From: Clostridiales bacterium
GTDB lineage: Bacteria; Bacillota; Clostridia; Oscillospirales; Oscillospiraceae
Length of the DNA stretch: 43,442 bases
Reading direction: 5' to 3'
NCBI GenBank assembly: GCA_021201185.1
Contig: JAJQFJ010000055.1
Coordinates: forward strand, 1 to 43,442
How positions within the stretch are numbered: the first letter of the stretch is position 1; every line of letters starts with the position of its first letter. This document shows, piece after piece, positions 43,093-43,442 of the stretch. The notes under the pieces were generated by a model. It made no database searches and was not told the origin of the DNA. It was given only the letters and a program-made list of their open reading frames with translations. A program made the position numbers and the translations under genes.

Positions 43093-43442
43093 TCAGTCGA
43101 GGATTATTTTGCCAGTCTCATCGAAGGTGTAGCTACCCTCTGCCATCAGCCCGTTGGTTTTGGTAATCCAGTAAGTACGGTTATTGATGACCTCGCCGGT
43201 CGTCTTCACATAGTAGTAATCTCCGTCGATCTCAATCAGGCCGGCATAAGTCAAAACACCGTCAACGTAGTAATACAGGCTGCCATTTTCGGCGACAATC
43301 CCGTTCTTGACCTCCGTCTCGTCATCATCACCGGAGCCGGTCGTTGGCGGGTTTACCATTTTCCCGTCCTCATCAAAGGTGTAGCTGCCCTCTGCCATCA
43401 GCCCGTTGGTTTTGGTAATCCAGTAAGTACGGTTATTGATGA
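43093..43442 (-). CDS. C-terminal wall-binding part of another surface protein (partial, 5' end outside window)
   Basis: The frame is open to the right edge (INNRTYWITKTNGLM at the start of the visible part) and ends at 43093 with YTFDETGKIILD. It consists of the same wall-binding repeats as the 1494-residue protein: a linker PPTTGSGDDDETEVKNG, then NGSLYYYVDGVLTYAGLIEI and a final WITKTNGLMAEGSYTFD. The DNA at about 43131-43195 repeats almost exactly at 43383-43442, a period of 252 bp (84 codons). The repeat type and position suggest a paralogue of the downstream surface protein; its N-terminal domains are not seen. Confidence 0.85.
   Translation of the reverse strand, partial: INNRTYWITKTNGLMAEGSYTFDEDGKMVNPPTTGSGDDDETEVKNGIVAENGSLYYYVDGVLTYAGLIEIDGDYYYVKTTGEVINNRTYWITKTNGLMAEGSYTFDETGKIILD

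Overview
This is a GC-rich stretch of chromosome from a Gram-positive anaerobe. The gene set points to a gut Clostridia of the Oscillospiraceae type (Flavonifractor or Lawsonibacter-like). The evidence is the rpmG-secE-nusG-rplK-rplA order, strong AGGAGG ribosome sites, ThyX, a thioredoxin reductase that appears to lack its NADPH site, a heterodimeric ABC exporter, and large surface proteins with CxxC and cell-wall-binding repeats. The genus is an inference. No rRNA, tRNA, CRISPR array, integrase or transposase gene was seen.

Layout. 1-2086 (minus): ribosomal and translocation operon rpmG, secE, nusG, rplK, rplA (rplA runs off the left edge), behind a roughly 315-nt structured leader that contains a terminator hairpin. 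2518-9812 (plus): a cytidylate-kinase-like gene, a 1718-residue helicase/nuclease-like protein with eroded catalytic motifs, and an HD hydrolase. 9913-15464 (plus): thiI, cinA, a PAP2 phosphatase, a TRIC/UPF0126 membrane protein, thyX, an ArsC/Spx-like protein and a NimA-like flavoprotein; from cinA on the genes overlap or abut like one operon. Related palindromic repeats lie at 8600-8880 and 11150-11352. 15525-19821 (minus): a MarR regulator with two ABC exporter half-transporters, behind a near-consensus promoter overlapped by a perfect inverted repeat. 19855-26215 (minus): a PfkB sugar kinase with its own palindromic operator, a membrane-anchored amidase, mnmG, and lysA followed by a lipoprotein. 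26313-28225 (plus): a thioredoxin reductase-like protein, trxA and a small membrane protein.

28343-43442 (all minus) is the accessory part. From right to left in transcription order it holds: the end of a wall-binding surface protein; an Lgt-like membrane protein; a 1494-residue secreted protein with twelve CxxC repeats and wall-binding repeats; a second secreted protein whose 3' end is fused to a 5'-truncated glycosyltransferase gene; then an acyltransferase, a Wzx flippase, CapE-CapF-CapG (UDP-N-acetyl-L-fucosamine synthesis) and the CpsB-CpsC-CpsD phosphatase/adaptor/kinase module. Base composition is visibly lower in GC around the flippase, acyltransferase and glycosyltransferase, which suggests transfer. 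The capsule locus looks damaged: capF carries an in-frame TGA, the glycosyltransferase lacks its N-terminal domain, and no polymerase or initiating sugar-phosphate transferase is present.

Most worth following up: the catalytically eroded helicase-nuclease, the attenuator-like leader of the rpmG operon, the capF nonsense codon and the surface-protein/glycosyltransferase junction, the putatively pyridine-nucleotide-independent thioredoxin reductase, and the Lgt-like gene between two surface-protein genes.
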